Shown here: positions 35,608 through 45,750 of the stretch, one piece after another
Layout: the number at the start of each line of letters is the position of its first letter
How positions within the stretch are numbered: position 1 is the stretch's first letter
The notes under the pieces: model-generated
Seen by the model: only the letters and a program-made list of their open reading frames with translations
Database searches by the model: none
What the model was told of the DNA's origin: nothing
Position numbers and translations under genes: made by a program
DNA from: Rhodococcus sp. PAMC28707
Lineage (GTDB): Bacteria > Actinomycetota > Actinomycetes > Mycobacteriales > Mycobacteriaceae
Length of the DNA: 64,000 nucleotides
Assembly: GCF_004795915.1 (NCBI RefSeq)
Contig: NZ_CP039253.1
Location: forward strand, 4,305,501-4,369,500
Direction: 5' to 3'

Positions 35608-38600
35608 ATGACCGACGATCAGACATCGATACGCGATTCCTACCCGCTTGTCGACATCTACGGCACGAAAGCCGGCAGCGTATCGTTCCCCGAGCTCGAG
35701 GCGAAGGTCCTCGATGCATGGGCCGCGGATGGAACTTTCCGTGCCAGCGTGGAAAACCGTGAAGGCGCCGAAGAATTCGTCTTCTACGACGGCCCCCCGT
35801 TCGCCAACGGACTGCCGCACTATGGCCATCTTCTGACCGGATATGTCAAGGATCTTGTGCCGCGCTTCCAGACGATGCGTGGCATGAAGGTCGAGCGGCG
35901 ATTCGGCTGGGACTGTCATGGGTTGCCGGCCGAACTCGAAGCCGAGAAGCAACTCGGGATCAAGGACAAGTCCGAGATCGACGAGATGGGTCTGGCGAAG
36001 TTCAACGCGTACTGCAAGCAGTCGGTCCTGAAGTACACCGACGAATGGCGCGACTACGTGACCCGTCAGGCCCGCTGGGTCGACTTCGACAACGACTACA
36101 AGACCCTCGACCTGGACTTCATGGAGTCGGTCATGTGGGCATTCAAGACGCTCCACGACAAGGGGCTCATCTACCAGGGCTTCCGCGTTCTTCCGTACTC
36201 CTGGTACGAGCAGACGCCGTTGTCGAACCAGGAGACGCGTCTCGACGACGCATACAAGATGCGTCAGGATCCGGCCGTCACCGTGCGAATGGCGCTCTCC
36301 GCGCCGGGTTCGCCTCTCGATGGCGCCGATGCTTTGATCTGGACGACGACGCCGTGGACCATCCCGTCGAATCTCGCGATGGCGGTGCGTCCGGACATCG
36401 ACTACGTACAGGTCGAGGACGGAGCAGGCGGACGCGTCGTACTCGCTCGTGATCGTGTGGCTCATTACGCTCGGGAGCTGGGGGAGAACCCGACGGTGTT
36501 GTCCGAGCACACCGGCGCCGATCTCGTCGGGCTGAAGTACACGCCTCCGTTCGACTTCTTCATCGGACATCCCAACTCGCATCGCGTACTGTCCGCCGAC
36601 TACGTGACTACCGATTCCGGTACCGGAATTGTGCACTTGGCGCCCGCATTCGGTGAAGAGGACATGGACGTGGCGACGGCCAACGGTATCGAGGTGGTGC
36701 AACCGCTCGATCCGGGTGGAAAGTTCACCTCGATGGTGCCGCCGTACGAGGGCTTGATGGTGTTCGATGCGAACCCCGTCATCATCAAGGATCTGAAGGC
36801 GTCCGGACGGTTGCTGCGACACGAGACGATCGAGCACTCCTACCCACATAGTTGGCGCAGTGGTCAGCCGCTCATCTACATGGCGGTTCCGTCGTGGTTC
36901 GTGGCGGTGACCAAGTTCCGCGACCGCATGGTGGAGTTGAACCAGGAGATCGCGTGGGTCCCCGAACATATCAAGGATGGCCAGTTCGGTAAGTGGCTGG
37001 CCGGTGCGCGGGACTGGAACATCAGCCGAAACCGCTACTGGGGTAGCCCTATTCCGGTGTGGACCTCGGACGATCCGGCATATCCGAGGCTTGACGTCTA
37101 TGGCAGTCTCGATGATCTCGAGCGTGATTTCGGGGTGCGCCCGACTGATCTGCATCGTCCCTACATCGACGATCTGACGCGCCCGAATCCCGACGACCCG
37201 ACCGGTAACTCGACCATGCGTCGTGTTCCGGAGGTATTGGACTGCTGGTTCGAGTCCGGTTCGATGCCGTATGCCCAGGTGCACTTTCCGTTCGAGAACG
37301 AGGAGTGGTTCGCCACTCACAACCCCGGTGATTTCATCGTCGAGTACAACGGTCAGACACGCGGATGGTTTTACACGCTGCATGTGTTGGCGACGGCTCT
37401 GTTCGATAGGCCTGCCTTCAAAACTGTTGCAGCACATGGGATCGTGCTTGGCGACGACGGCTTGAAGATGAGCAAGTCGAAAGGGAACTATCCGGATGTG
37501 AAGGAGGTGTTCGACAGGGACGGTTCCGATGCCATGCGTTGGTTCCTGATGTCTTCGCCCATCCTTCGAGGCGGAAATCTCGTCGTGACCGAGCAGGGCA
37601 TTCGCGAGGGTGTTCGTCAGGCCCTACTGCCGATCTGGAACGCGTGGAGCTTTTTGCAGTTGTACGCAGACAAGCCGGGCACGTGGCGTACCGATTCGCC
37701 GCATGTTCTCGATCGGTACGTGCTTGCGAAGCTGGCTGCGACGCGTGATGCGATCACCGAAGCGCTGGAAGGAAACGACATCGCAGGTGCGTGCGACGAA
37801 CTCCGCGTGTTCTGTGATGCTTTGACCAATTGGTATGTGCGACGCTCACGTTCGAGGTTTTGGAGTGAGAATGTCGATGCGATCGACACGCTCCACACGG
37901 TATTGGAAGTTCTGACGCGGATCGCGGCTCCGCTTCTGCCGTTGATCAGTGAAGTCGTGTGGCGTGGTCTTACCGGCGGGCGCTCGGTGCATCTGATGGA
38001 CTGGCCTGATGCGGGTGAGCTGCCGTCGGATCCCGAACTCGTCGATTCCATGGATGAGGTTCGAACCATCTGCTCCACCGTGCTCGGTCTACGCAAGGCG
38101 CAGAATCTTCGAGTGCGCTTGCCGCTGCCTGAGGTCACCGTCGCTGCAGAGAACGCGGAGCGGTTGCGTCCATACGCCGACATCATCGCGGACGAGGTCA
38201 ATGTCAAGAAGGTGGATTTGACCGAAGATGTCGCCGTGCACGGCAAGTTCGAACTTGTCGTCAACGCCCGCGCGGCAGGTCCCCGCATCGGTAAGGACGT
38301 TCAGAAGGTCATCAAGGCAGTCAAGGCTGGGGAATGGTCCGAGGACGCGAACGGTGTTGTCAGCGCTGCTGGGATCGAGCTGCTGCCCTCCGAATACACG
38401 CGCAAATTGGTTGCTGCCGAACCGGATTCGACGGCGGCGTTGCCCGGAAATGCAGGACTCGTCGTGCTCGACTCGAATGTCACAGCCGAACTCGAAGCCG
38501 AGGGTTGGGCGAAGGATCGTATCCGCGAGTTCCAGGATGCACGTCGTAACCTCGGGCTGGAGGTGTCGGATCGGATCGATATCGTCGTCGAGGTACCGGC

Positions 38601-38742
38601 TGATCGACGCGACTGGCTCGACACCCACCGGGAACTCATCAAGGGTGAGGTCCTTGCGCTTACCTTGGTAAATGGGGATCCGGGCCCGGACGCGATCGAG
38701 CTTGGCGAGGGTGTGCGCGCGTTGGTGAGCCGGGCGCGATGA
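35608..38742 (+). CDS. ileS: Isoleucyl-tRNA synthetase
   Basis: Charges tRNA-Ile. The 1044-residue class I synthetase has the HIGH-type motif PHYGH (70-74), a full editing domain with [11 protein letters not shown], the KMSKSKG signature, and an anticodon-binding C-terminal domain with an extended tail. The start ATG 35608 follows GAGGAG by five bases. An apparent in-frame extension back to 35467 is rejected because it lies inside the T-box leader. The stop overlaps def by ATGA. The protein is of the long, eukaryote-like type typical of actinobacteria. Confidence 0.96.
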   Translation: MTDDQTSIRDSYPLVDIYGTKAGSVSFPELEAKVLDAWAADGTFRASVENREGAEEFVFYDGPPFANGLPHYGHLLTGYVKDLVPRFQTMRGMKVERRFGWDCHGLPAELEAEKQLGIKDKSEIDEMGLAKFNAYCKQSVLKYTDEWRDYVTRQARWVDFDNDYKTLDLDFMESVMWAFKTLHDKGLIYQGFRVLPYSWYEQTPLSNQETRLDDAYKMRQDPAVTVRMALSAPGSPLDGADALIWTTTPWTIPSNLAMAVRPDIDYVQVEDGAGGRVVLARDRVAHYARELGENPTVLSEHTGADLVGLKYTPPFDFFIGHPNSHRVLSADYVTTDSGTGIVHLAPAFGEEDMDVATANGIEVVQPLDPGGKFTSMVPPYEGLMVFDANPVIIKDLKASGRLLRHETIEHSYPHSWRSGQPLIYMAVPSWFVAVTKFRDRMVELNQEIAWVPEHIKDGQFGKWLAGARDWNISRNRYWGSPIPVWTSDDPAYPRLDVYGSLDDLERDFGVRPTDLHRPYIDDLTRPNPDDPTGNSTMRRVPEVLDCWFESGSMPYAQVHFPFENEEWFATHNPGDFIVEYNGQTRGWFYTLHVLATALFDRPAFKTVAAHGIVLGDDGLKMSKSKGNYPDVKEVFDRDGSDAMRWFLMSSPILRGGNLVVTEQGIREGVRQALLPIWNAWSFLQLYADKPGTWRTDSPHVLDRYVLAKLAATRDAITEALEGNDIAGACDELRVFCDALTNWYVRRSRSRFWSENVDAIDTLHTVLEVLTRIAAPLLPLISEVVWRGLTGGRSVHLMDWPDAGELPSDPELVDSMDEVRTICSTVLGLRKAQNLRVRLPLPEVTVAAENAERLRPYADIIADEVNVKKVDLTEDVAVHGKFELVVNARAAGPRIGKDVQKVIKAVKAGEWSEDANGVVSAAGIELLPSEYTRKLVAAEPDSTAALPGNAGLVVLDSNVTAELEAEGWAKDRIREFQDARRNLGLEVSDRIDIVVEVPADRRDWLDTHRELIKGEVLALTLVNGDPGPDAIELGEGVRALVSRAR

Positions 38743-39386
38743 CGGTCGCCGCATCGCTGGAAGACGTTGTCCGCGAGGTTCTCTCCTCGGCTCGCGGCGG
38801 CGTCGTCCCGATCATGGTCGTCGGCGAACCGGTGCTTCGGGCCCCGGCTGCGCCGTTGGTCGATCAACTCGAGGTCCGGACACTCGAGCGACTTGTCGAG
38901 GTCATGCGGGCGACGATGCACGATGCGCCGGGGGTGGGACTCGCTGCTCCGCAGATCGGTATTCCGCTGCGGATAGCGGTGATCGAGGACATGTACGAGG
39001 TGGACCCGGAGATGGCGGAGGCGCGCGAGCGCACCCCGCTGCCGTTTCGGGTTCTCGTCAATCCCACCTACACCGCTATCGCGGATGCTCGACGCTCGTT
39101 CTTCGAGGGGTGTCTGTCGGTCCCCGGGTATCAGGCAGTCGTTTCGCGTCCTGCGGCCGTTCGACTCGAATGTGTCGATTCGAACGGCAAGGAGATCGAC
39201 GAGATTTTTCGCGGGTGGCCGGCACGAATCGTGGCGCATGAAACCGATCACCTCGACGGCACGCTGTATATCGACAAGGCCGTCACCAGATCCCTGGCCG
39301 CGAACGAGGTCTACGGCGAACTGTGGCGCGATCCGTCACCAGAGCGGGCGGCAGCGTCGTTGGGCTTCGAGCTCAGCCAAGAGTGA
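38739..39386 (+). CDS. def: Peptide deformylase
   Basis: Metalloenzyme that removes the formyl group from nascent proteins. The 215-residue protein carries all three motifs: [10 protein letters not shown] (65-74), EGCLSVPG (123-130) and HETDH (167-171), giving the Cys and two His metal ligands and catalytic Glu168. An insert after the first motif (about residues 85-102) is common in actinobacterial forms. Overlaps ileS by ATGA, so it is co-translated and indirectly under the same T-box leader. Confidence 0.96.
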   Translation: MTVAASLEDVVREVLSSARGGVVPIMVVGEPVLRAPAAPLVDQLEVRTLERLVEVMRATMHDAPGVGLAAPQIGIPLRIAVIEDMYEVDPEMAEARERTPLPFRVLVNPTYTAIADARRSFFEGCLSVPGYQAVVSRPAAVRLECVDSNGKEIDEIFRGWPARIVAHETDHLDGTLYIDKAVTRSLAANEVYGELWRDPSPERAAASLGFELSQE

Positions 39387-39444
39387 GAGACCGGCCGGGG
39401 GAGACAACGGTGGAGTGTCGTGATCCGCGCGAGGTTCATCGCTC

Positions 39445-40782
39445 ATGACGGATTCTCGCAGCGCGCGGTGGGTCCTGCATCTCGACATGGATGCGTTCTT
39501 TGCATCCGTCGAGCAGCTGACCCGTCCCACGTTGCGGGGTAGGCCAGTACTGGTGGGTGGGGCCGGTGGACGCGGGGTCGTTGCCGGATGCAGCTATGAG
39601 GCACGAGTTTTCGGCGCTCGCTCGGCCATGCCCATGCATCAGGCACGACGGCTCGTCGGGGGAGGTGCCGTCGTGTTGCCGCCTCGTGGTTCCTTGTATC
39701 AGGCGCTCAGTCGCCGAGTGTTCGACGCTCTGCGTACTCCCATGCCGATCTTGGAACAGTTGTCGATGGACGAAGCGTTCGGGGAGCCATCCGAGCTTGC
39801 GGGTGCGACGTCGGCGGAGGTACTCGACTTCTGTGAGTCACTGAGGACTCTGGTGCGCGAGGAAACCGGCTTGGTGGCGTCGATCGGCGCGGGTACCGGA
39901 AAGCAGATTGCGAAAATTGCATCCGGGCTCGCCAAGCCGGATGGGGTCAAGGTCGTCACTCCGCACGAGCAGACGGAGTTGATGGCGGCGTTGCCCGTGC
40001 GCAAGCTGTGGGGGATAGGTCCGGTGGCCGGCGAGAAGCTTCGCAGGCTCGGGATCGACACGATCGGCACCTTCGTCTCCACTTCGGAATCGGAGGTTGC
40101 CTCGATTCTCGGGGCGACGATCGGACCGAGCCTGCACAGGCTTGCGCGGGGAATCGACGATCGCGCGGTGGCCGAGCGAGCCGAAGCGAAGCAGGTCAGC
40201 GCCGAAACTACGTTCGCGCATGATCTGGTGACGCTGGCACAACTGCGCGCCGCGGTGGAATCGAGTGGCGGGGCCGCCCACCGCAGGTTGTGCAAGGACG
40301 GCCGAGGCGCTCGAACTGTGGTTCTGAAATTACGTAAAGCAGACATGAGTATCCTCACGCGCTCGGTGACCCTTCCATACGCAACCGTCGACAAGCAGAC
40401 CATTGTCGCCGCGGCCCAGCGCCTGGTGCTCGACCCGGTGGAACTTGGCCCTATTCGCTTGGTGGGAGTGGGTTTGGCCGGGTTGTCAACCGTGCAGCAG
40501 GGCTCGCTCTTTCCCGAGCTGGACTACCACGCAGACGATGTTCTCGACGAAGCGAGAAACACACCGGACCCAGTGCCTATCGCAACGGAACCGAACCCGA
40601 GGTGGCACCCCGGGATGGATGTAAGGCATCCTGAGTACGGACACGGATGGATACAGGGGGCAGGCCATTCCGTGGTGACGGTTCGTTTCGAGACCCGATC
40701 TTCTGGACCGGGTAGAGCTCGTACTTTCGCGGAGGGCGAAGAGATGCTCCTCGTAGCGGATGCGCTCGACAGTCTCCAGTGA
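39445..40782 (+). CDS. dinB: DNA polymerase IV (Y family, DinX type)
   Basis: Translesion polymerase of 445 residues. The palm holds [14 protein letters not shown] (catalytic Asp14 and Asp16) and SMDEAF (Asp109, Glu110). The thumb includes [19 protein letters not shown] near residue 350 is a good beta-clamp-binding motif. A C-terminal extension of about 90 residues after the clamp motif contains [18 protein letters not shown], as in the DinX branch (Rv1537), which also follows ileS in M. tuberculosis. No LexA box was seen in the 58 bases upstream. dnaE1 is further downstream. Confidence 0.93.
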   Translation: MTDSRSARWVLHLDMDAFFASVEQLTRPTLRGRPVLVGGAGGRGVVAGCSYEARVFGARSAMPMHQARRLVGGGAVVLPPRGSLYQALSRRVFDALRTPMPILEQLSMDEAFGEPSELAGATSAEVLDFCESLRTLVREETGLVASIGAGTGKQIAKIASGLAKPDGVKVVTPHEQTELMAALPVRKLWGIGPVAGEKLRRLGIDTIGTFVSTSESEVASILGATIGPSLHRLARGIDDRAVAERAEAKQVSAETTFAHDLVTLAQLRAAVESSGGAAHRRLCKDGRGARTVVLKLRKADMSILTRSVTLPYATVDKQTIVAAAQRLVLDPVELGPIRLVGVGLAGLSTVQQGSLFPELDYHADDVLDEARNTPDPVPIATEPNPRWHPGMDVRHPEYGHGWIQGAGHSVVTVRFETRSSGPGRARTFAEGEEMLLVADALDSLQ

Positions 40783-40926
40783 TGCAAGTTCCTACCGGTC
40801 GGTACCCGAATCTGGCCGTGCGAGATTTCGGATGGCATAGTGGGGCACCCGAGACGAACTATGACAAGTTGAACCCCTCAGTGATCGACAGTGATCGCTG
40901 GCGATCAGAGTGAAAAGGACAAGCAC

Positions 40927-41436
40927 TTGAAGCTTCGTAACACCAGCAAGGCCATGGTTGCAGGCATCGCGATCGCCGCAGCGTTCACGATGACCGCGTG
41001 CGGATCGGACGATGGCGGCGACACCGCAACCACCACCACTGCCAAGGCATCTTCCGCCTCGGCTGCACCCGACGCGGGCGGGGACTACCCGCCGGTTCCG
41101 TCGCCGGAAGAGCTGAACACCGAGCTGCTTCGTGGACTCGACCCAGCCGTGCCGGTGGAAGAGAAGGCTCAGCTCATCCAGGGCGCCGAGGCCGATCCCG
41201 ACCTCATCAACCAGGTCGCGGCCGCAGCTGTTCAGAACGGGGCAGCGATTCAGATCACCAGCGTCGACGACTTGGGTGACGGCACGCTCAATGCGGGCGC
41301 AACGCTGACCATCAACGGTCAGGCCAACCCCGGCAACTTCACCTTCGTCGCCGAAGACGGAAAGTGGAAGCTGTCCAAGGACAACGCGTGTGGCCTCGTA
41401 CAGCTCGCGCAGCTGACTTCGCCCGCGTGCGCTTGA
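40927..41436 (+). CDS. Lipoprotein of the low-molecular-weight antigen MTB12 family
   Basis: The 169-residue precursor read from TTG 40927 has a lipoprotein signal (KLRNTSKAMVAGIAIAAAFT) and lipobox TMTAC, cysteine about residue 25, then a Thr/Ala/Ser-rich spacer and a domain with the MTB12 pattern: P.PEELN..LLRGLDP, GAA.QIT.V, FTFVAEDGKWKLSKDNAC. AAAAGGAC upstream supports the TTG start. MTB12 (CFP2) itself is a secreted mycobacterial antigen of unknown role. An inverted repeat terminator follows and separates it from the convergent lipoprotein gene. Confidence 0.78.
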   Translation: MKLRNTSKAMVAGIAIAAAFTMTACGSDDGGDTATTTTAKASSASAAPDAGGDYPPVPSPEELNTELLRGLDPAVPVEEKAQLIQGAEADPDLINQVAAAAVQNGAAIQITSVDDLGDGTLNAGATLTINGQANPGNFTFVAEDGKWKLSKDNACGLVQLAQLTSPACA

Positions 41437-41458
41437 TTTCGTAGCACTCGATCGGATC

Positions 41459-41497
41459 AATGCCGGTGTCGTCCCACACGGGGCGGCACCGGCATTT
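41459..41497. terminator. Bidirectional terminator between convergent lipoprotein genes
   Basis: Perfect 10-bp repeat AATGCCGGTG (41459-41468) and CACCGGCATT (41487-41496) around an 18-base loop. Short T and A runs flank it on either strand, so it can serve both genes. Confidence 0.7.
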
Positions 41498-41544
41498 GCG
41501 TGTCCGGGGTGAGGTGCTCGAAGAGGTAGCGCGCACACGTCGTT

Positions 41545-42294
41545 CTATACGCCTCGGTCGGCGCCTCTGATCCGATCCACCGCCGTAGCTGCCAACTCGG
41601 TCACGACTGCGGGATCGAACGCATCCTGGCCGGTGCCGACAAGTTGCACGACCGTCGAATCGACCACAGCAACGACGACGTCCGAGACCAGTGTGTAACC
41701 GCCACTGTCGATAGTCAGACGCACCGAGATCGAAGCGTCGCCGATGGTGTTCTGCTCGCGACCTTCGAGTCGGTAGTCCACGCGCACCCCGTCCGCATCG
41801 GTGCCGGAGTACTCGGCGCATTCTGCGAATGTGTTCTGAAGTGCAGTGAAAGCCTCGGCGGCCCCGCGGCCGGGGTAGCTCGCCGCGTCCTCGTCGAGCG
41901 AGGAAAAGTTCGGACCCGAGTACCGCACCTCGGCCCCAGCAGACGCACCGGGTAGTTGTTGCTCGATCGGTGCGAGGACGTCGCCGCAGGCTTCCGGATC
42001 GGTACCCGATCGGTCCGGTGCGTCGTACTCGGGAGCCGGATCCATGCCGAGATCGCGGACCGGGTCTGGAATCGGCGCAAACCCGTCGGGGAGTAGATCC
42101 ATGGTGAGCATCGCGGACTGTAGCGCCGCAGAATCGGTGATCGGCGATCCCGACAAGGGATCGGGTGCGGCGACAACCGGGCCGAGAGCGACCTTCGGTG
42201 CGTCATCGGGCGCGGTATCGGACCCACCGCACGCGGCGGCCGACAACGCCGTCGCGACGGCCAGAGCAGTGAGCAGCAGTGGACGCGAGCTCAT
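41545..42294 (-). CDS. Exported lipoprotein of unknown function
   Basis: A 249-residue precursor: [21 protein letters not shown] is a clear lipoprotein signal ending in the lipobox SAAAC, cysteine about 22. The mature domain contains two further cysteines (EACGDV and FAECAEY) that could form a disulfide, and ends in a beta-rich part VVVAVVDSTVVQLVGTGQ followed by a helix. This tail recalls extracellular sensor-type domains of mycobacterial lipoproteins and PknH, but the resemblance is loose and I do not assign a family. ATG 42294 overlaps the stop of the upstream lipoprotein by ATGA, so the two are a pair. Confidence 0.75.
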   Translation of the reverse strand: MSSRPLLLTALAVATALSAAACGGSDTAPDDAPKVALGPVVAAPDPLSGSPITDSAALQSAMLTMDLLPDGFAPIPDPVRDLGMDPAPEYDAPDRSGTDPEACGDVLAPIEQQLPGASAGAEVRYSGPNFSSLDEDAASYPGRGAAEAFTALQNTFAECAEYSGTDADGVRVDYRLEGREQNTIGDASISVRLTIDSGGYTLVSDVVVAVVDSTVVQLVGTGQDAFDPAVVTELAATAVDRIRGADRGV

Positions 42295-43220
42295 GGGGTG
42301 GTCCATCGAACGGTGTCGCTGATGTCCTGACGCAGCACGGTGGATCCTTCGGGGTCGCTGTACTGCTGTTTGCCACCGACGGTGACCTCGCCCGACAACG
42401 GAAGTGGTTTGCCGGCGTCGACCTCGAGGGTTCCCGTTCCCGTCATGGTGTAGGAATCGATGGCCAGCGCACCCGCGTCGTCGGGCAGTTCCAGCGTGGT
42501 CGACTCGGGCGTCTGGTCTATCCGCAGGTCGATGGTCAGGCGGTCGCCGTCCCGTGATCTCAGCGTTGCAGTCGTCACCTGGTTGAGCGTCACTCCGCTG
42601 ATGACCTGCTGTTCTACGGTCCACACCGCGCCGACGCCGATCTCGGCGTCCGGATAAGAGACCGACCTGTACACGGCCTGGTTCAGCGCCTGTTCGATGG
42701 CCGCACGTGCTGAATCCTGTGTCTCGTCCGACGGAGTGATCGTCAGCGCGGTGATCGCCCCGGTATCGGTCATGGTCAAAGAGGCAGCCGAACCTTCCGC
42801 TGGCGCCAACGCGTCGGTGAGTCGTTGGTCTGCTGATGTCGCCTTGCCGACGCGAAGGTTCACCGTGTCGGAGGAGTCCATGTCCGTCGCGGTCAACGGC
42901 AGGGTGAGCTCGGGGGTGGAGAAGTCCTGCACTGCCTGATCGTCGATCTGCTGAGTCACTGCCGAACGGGTGGACAGCTGAACCGTCTGATCGCCGCTGC
43001 GCACAGAGGTCACGGTCGATCGTGGTTCCGCACCCGGGTCCAACAGAGTTGTCGTCACCGGGGTGACGGGTAGCGAGACGCCGGAGGTAGGGGACGGGCT
43101 CGTCGCGGTCACCGACGTGTCCTCCCCAGAGGAGGTGCATGCCGTTATGAGAGCGGCGATTGCGGCGACGGCGGCAAGGCCGCGTAGACGTCGTAAGGAG
43201 GTTTCGGAAGTCGAGATCAC
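42291..43220 (-). CDS. Exported lipoprotein of unknown function, leaderless start
   Basis: A 309-residue precursor from GTG 43220. After SLRRLRG, a hydrophobic stretch leads to the lipobox LITAC (cysteine about residue 29) and a Thr/Ser/Pro-rich spacer. The mature part is predicted beta-rich with repeated motifs of the type [26 protein letters not shown]; no enzyme motif is seen. I do not recognise the family. TAATCT on the same strand (43233-43228) ends seven bases before the GTG, a leaderless arrangement. It is divergent from lspA, the gene for the peptidase that would process it. Confidence 0.72.
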   Translation of the reverse strand: MISTSETSLRRLRGLAAVAAIAALITACTSSGEDTSVTATSPSPTSGVSLPVTPVTTTLLDPGAEPRSTVTSVRSGDQTVQLSTRSAVTQQIDDQAVQDFSTPELTLPLTATDMDSSDTVNLRVGKATSADQRLTDALAPAEGSAASLTMTDTGAITALTITPSDETQDSARAAIEQALNQAVYRSVSYPDAEIGVGAVWTVEQQVISGVTLNQVTTATLRSRDGDRLTIDLRIDQTPESTTLELPDDAGALAIDSYTMTGTGTLEVDAGKPLPLSGEVTVGGKQQYSDPEGSTVLRQDISDTVRWTTP

Positions 43221-43227
43221 GGCACCC

Positions 43228-43233
43228 AGATTA
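43228..43233 (-). promoter_or_regulatory. -10 box TAATCT for the leaderless lipoprotein pair
   Basis: On the minus strand TAATCT is followed by seven bases and then GTG 43220. Matches TANNNT and leaderless spacing; no ribosome site is visible. Confidence 0.45.
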
Positions 43234-43310
43234 CGGACACGGCTCCCGCGAGAGTGGTCGCCACCGGTCCGGATGTGTGCTGCGAGGTCCTGATGCGACA
43301 TGATGGGGGT

Positions 43311-43952
43311 GTGAGTGAAGACCGCCCGACCGATCCGACCAGCCCCGACAGTACTACCGAGACGCCCGAAGCCGCGCACGAAGGCGCGCATATTCCTGCG
43401 GAATCCACGAAGTCGGACGGCGTGCCAGACAAGCCGTTGCGTACCCGGATGCTCGTTGTGATCGCGGTGGTCGTGCTCGCGTTCGACCTCGCAACCAAGA
43501 TCGCCGTCGTCCAGTGGATTTCGCCGGGCAGACCGGTCGAGATTTTCGGCGACGTCGTCACCTTGCGACTGGTGCGTAACCCCGGCGCCGCGTTCTCCAT
43601 GGCAACCGGTATGACCTGGTTGCTCACCATCGTGGCGGTGTGCGTCGTGATCGGCGTGATTCGGATCGGTCGTACGTTGCGTTCGCCCTGGTGGGCCCTC
43701 GGCCTCGGTCTCGTTCTCGGTGGTGCGCTCGGAAACCTCATCGATCGTTTCTTTCGTTCCCCAGGGCCGTTGCAAGGGCATGTAGTCGATTTCGTGTCGG
43801 TGGGGTGGTGGCCGGTGTTCAATGTCGCCGACTCCTCGATCGTGTGCGGCGCAATTCTTCTGGTCGTGTTGAGCCTGTTCGGGCTCGAACCGAACGGTCG
43901 ACGTACCGAGTCGAAGAAGAACGCCACAGCGACGAAGGCAGTGGAGCAATGA
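43311..43952 (+). CDS. lspA: Lipoprotein signal peptidase (signal peptidase II)
   Basis: Aspartyl membrane protease that cleaves lipoprotein signals before the lipidated cysteine. The 213-residue protein has an acidic, Pro/Thr/Glu-rich cytoplasmic head of about 40 residues and four membrane helices. Family signatures are [17 protein letters not shown] with one catalytic Asp, and VFNVADSSI with the other. GTG 43311 is preferred; CATGAT six bases upstream may be a degenerate leaderless -10. Two lipoprotein genes lie divergently next to it and a third nearby. Stop overlaps the next gene by ATGA. Confidence 0.93.
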   Translation: MSEDRPTDPTSPDSTTETPEAAHEGAHIPAESTKSDGVPDKPLRTRMLVVIAVVVLAFDLATKIAVVQWISPGRPVEIFGDVVTLRLVRNPGAAFSMATGMTWLLTIVAVCVVIGVIRIGRTLRSPWWALGLGLVLGGALGNLIDRFFRSPGPLQGHVVDFVSVGWWPVFNVADSSIVCGAILLVVLSLFGLEPNGRRTESKKNATATKAVEQ

Positions 43953-44875
43953 GAGAATCGCGTTCGATGCCGGTTCCCGACGGACTCGACGGCATGCGTG
44001 TCGACGCGGGCGTCTCTCGGCTGCTCGGCTTCTCCAGGACCGTGGTGGCGACGCTTGCGGAAGAGGGCTCGGTGGTTGTCGACGGTGCCAAGGTCGGTAA
44101 ATCCGACCGCCTGTCGGCAGGCACGTGGCTCGAGATCGAACTGCCTGAGCCCGCCCGTGAGTTGACGGTCGTGGCGCAGCCGGTCCCGGGAATGGCCATT
44201 CTCTACGCCGACGACGATATCGTCGCGGTGGACAAGCCGGTTGGGGTGGCTGCGCACGCGAGCGTCGGCTGGACCGGACCTACCGTGATCGGTGGACTGG
44301 CTGCTGCCGGGTATCGAATCTCGACGTCCGGGTCGCACGAGCGTCAGGGCATCGTGCATCGTCTCGACGTCGGTACCTCGGGTGTGATGATGGTTGCTAC
44401 GTCGGAGCGCGCTTACACAGTTCTCAAGCGCGCGTTCAAGGAGCGCACCATCTCCAAGCGGTATCACGCTCTGGTGCAAGGACATCCGGACCCGAGCAGC
44501 GGTACGATCGATGCTCCGATCGGGCGCCACGGCAGCAACGATTGGAAGTTCGCTGTACGTGCCGACGGTAAAGCCAGTGTGACGCACTACGACACGATCG
44601 AGGCTTTTCAGGCTGCGAGCTTGTTGGACGTGCACCTCGAGACCGGTCGCACTCATCAGATCCGGGTGCACTTCTCGGCGCTCCGGCATCCTTGCTGTGG
44701 CGACCTGACGTACGGTGCGGACCCGAAACTCGCAGCACGGCTCGGGCTCGAGCGTCAGTGGCTGCACGCCAAGTCGTTGGGGTTCACGCACCCATCCGAC
44801 GGCCGATGGGTCGAGATCGAAAGCGAGTATCCCGCCGATCTTCAGCACGCGCTGGAGGTATTGCGCAAGGCATGA
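43949..44875 (+). CDS. rluD: RluA/RluD family 23S rRNA pseudouridine synthase
   Basis: A 308-residue enzyme with an N-terminal S4-type RNA-binding domain ([17 protein letters not shown]) and the pseudouridine synthase domain, where the catalytic Asp lies in HRLDVGTSG. Other signatures are DKPVGVAAH and [13 protein letters not shown]. The lspA-rluD order is conserved in actinobacteria (Rv1539-Rv1540). The rRNA position modified is not deducible with certainty; RluD-like sites 1911/1915/1917 are likely. Overlaps neighbours on both sides by ATGA. Confidence 0.9.
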   Translation: MRESRSMPVPDGLDGMRVDAGVSRLLGFSRTVVATLAEEGSVVVDGAKVGKSDRLSAGTWLEIELPEPARELTVVAQPVPGMAILYADDDIVAVDKPVGVAAHASVGWTGPTVIGGLAAAGYRISTSGSHERQGIVHRLDVGTSGVMMVATSERAYTVLKRAFKERTISKRYHALVQGHPDPSSGTIDAPIGRHGSNDWKFAVRADGKASVTHYDTIEAFQAASLLDVHLETGRTHQIRVHFSALRHPCCGDLTYGADPKLAARLGLERQWLHAKSLGFTHPSDGRWVEIESEYPADLQHALEVLRKA

Positions 44876-45534
44876 GACGGTTCGGCGGGGCACTCGAGGC
44901 GGGTGTATTGGTGGCAGTGGTGGTGGGACTGCTCTGGTTGGTCGGGGCGATGAACCCGCTTCCGCGACCCGGGGTCAACACCGATCGACTCGGGCCGGAC
45001 AACGGCGAGATGGTGTCGGATTACCTCGACATGGCGCGTGGGACATTGCGCGATGTCGACGACGGCAATCCGCGTTGGGCTCTCGTTTCTTTCGACTCGA
45101 CTCTCTCTCCGGAGCGGCTGGTTGCAGTTGCCGACGGCGCACGGATTGCGCGGGTACTTCTGCGAGTGCCGATGGACCGCGTGCAGAGTCAGGTGATCGA
45201 CATCGGTGTGGCGGGAAGCGAGCAATCCGTGCTGGAGGCCGAAAGCGTAGCGGCGTCGCGTCTCGGCATGAGCGCCGGACAGTGGGACCGTCAATCTCGG
45301 ATCGACGCCGCATCGGCCGCGCGGCTCGGCTCCGGCTGCGACTGTGTCGTCGGCGCCGTGCTCCGTGCCACTCCGTCGGCGTTGCTTTCCATCGAGAACA
45401 CCGAGGGAGTGCGAGCCGTCGAAGCGCTGCCTGCCGACGCGATTGCCGGGCGCTTCGCGGTGCGAGTGCTGCTTCCTGAATTCGTTTCCGTCGTGGGCCC
45501 CCTTCCCGACGACGGGCCCGTACCCCCGCCATGA
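44872..45534 (+). CDS. Membrane-anchored protein of unknown function
   Basis: A 220-residue protein with a single N-terminal membrane helix (about 8-28) and an exported or cytoplasmic domain with a mostly alpha/beta pattern, a pair of close cysteines (GSGCDCVVG) and a Pro-rich end. No family is recognised. ATG 44872 overlaps the pseudouridine synthase stop by ATGA, so it is the third gene of the lspA operon. The CxC pair suggests metal or redox chemistry, but no motif supports this further. Confidence 0.72.
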   Translation: MRRFGGALEAGVLVAVVVGLLWLVGAMNPLPRPGVNTDRLGPDNGEMVSDYLDMARGTLRDVDDGNPRWALVSFDSTLSPERLVAVADGARIARVLLRVPMDRVQSQVIDIGVAGSEQSVLEAESVAASRLGMSAGQWDRQSRIDAASAARLGSGCDCVVGAVLRATPSALLSIENTEGVRAVEALPADAIAGRFAVRVLLPEFVSVVGPLPDDGPVPPP

Positions 45535-45750
45535 TGATGGCGATTTCCGTCGCTTTCGTCACACCTGTCTCGAGAGCGGCAGGACACGGTCATCGTTCCT
45601 CAGGACACACCGACAGCATAGAAAATCTTCTCGGTTCGAACGCTTAGAGTGGGTGGGCTTCGGTATAAATTTTTCCCGCTGGCGCGATTGGCACTGCCCG
45701 AGACTTTCCACCGAGATTCACACATAGTTCGACCTTCAGGAGACATGTTC

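Noticed and set aside
35365..37437. 690-residue open frame antisense to ileS
   Set aside because: Product of high-GC codon bias opposite a strongly conserved synthetase; no ribosome site and no recognisable domain.
42295..43140. Long N-terminal extension of the lipoprotein gene ending at 41545
   Set aside because: The extension overlaps the neighbouring lipoprotein gene in another frame; ATG 42294 is followed by a textbook signal peptide.
45636..45651. Possible LexA box upstream of dnaE1
   Set aside because: Only one half-site (TCGAAC) is present; the second half does not match GTTCGA.
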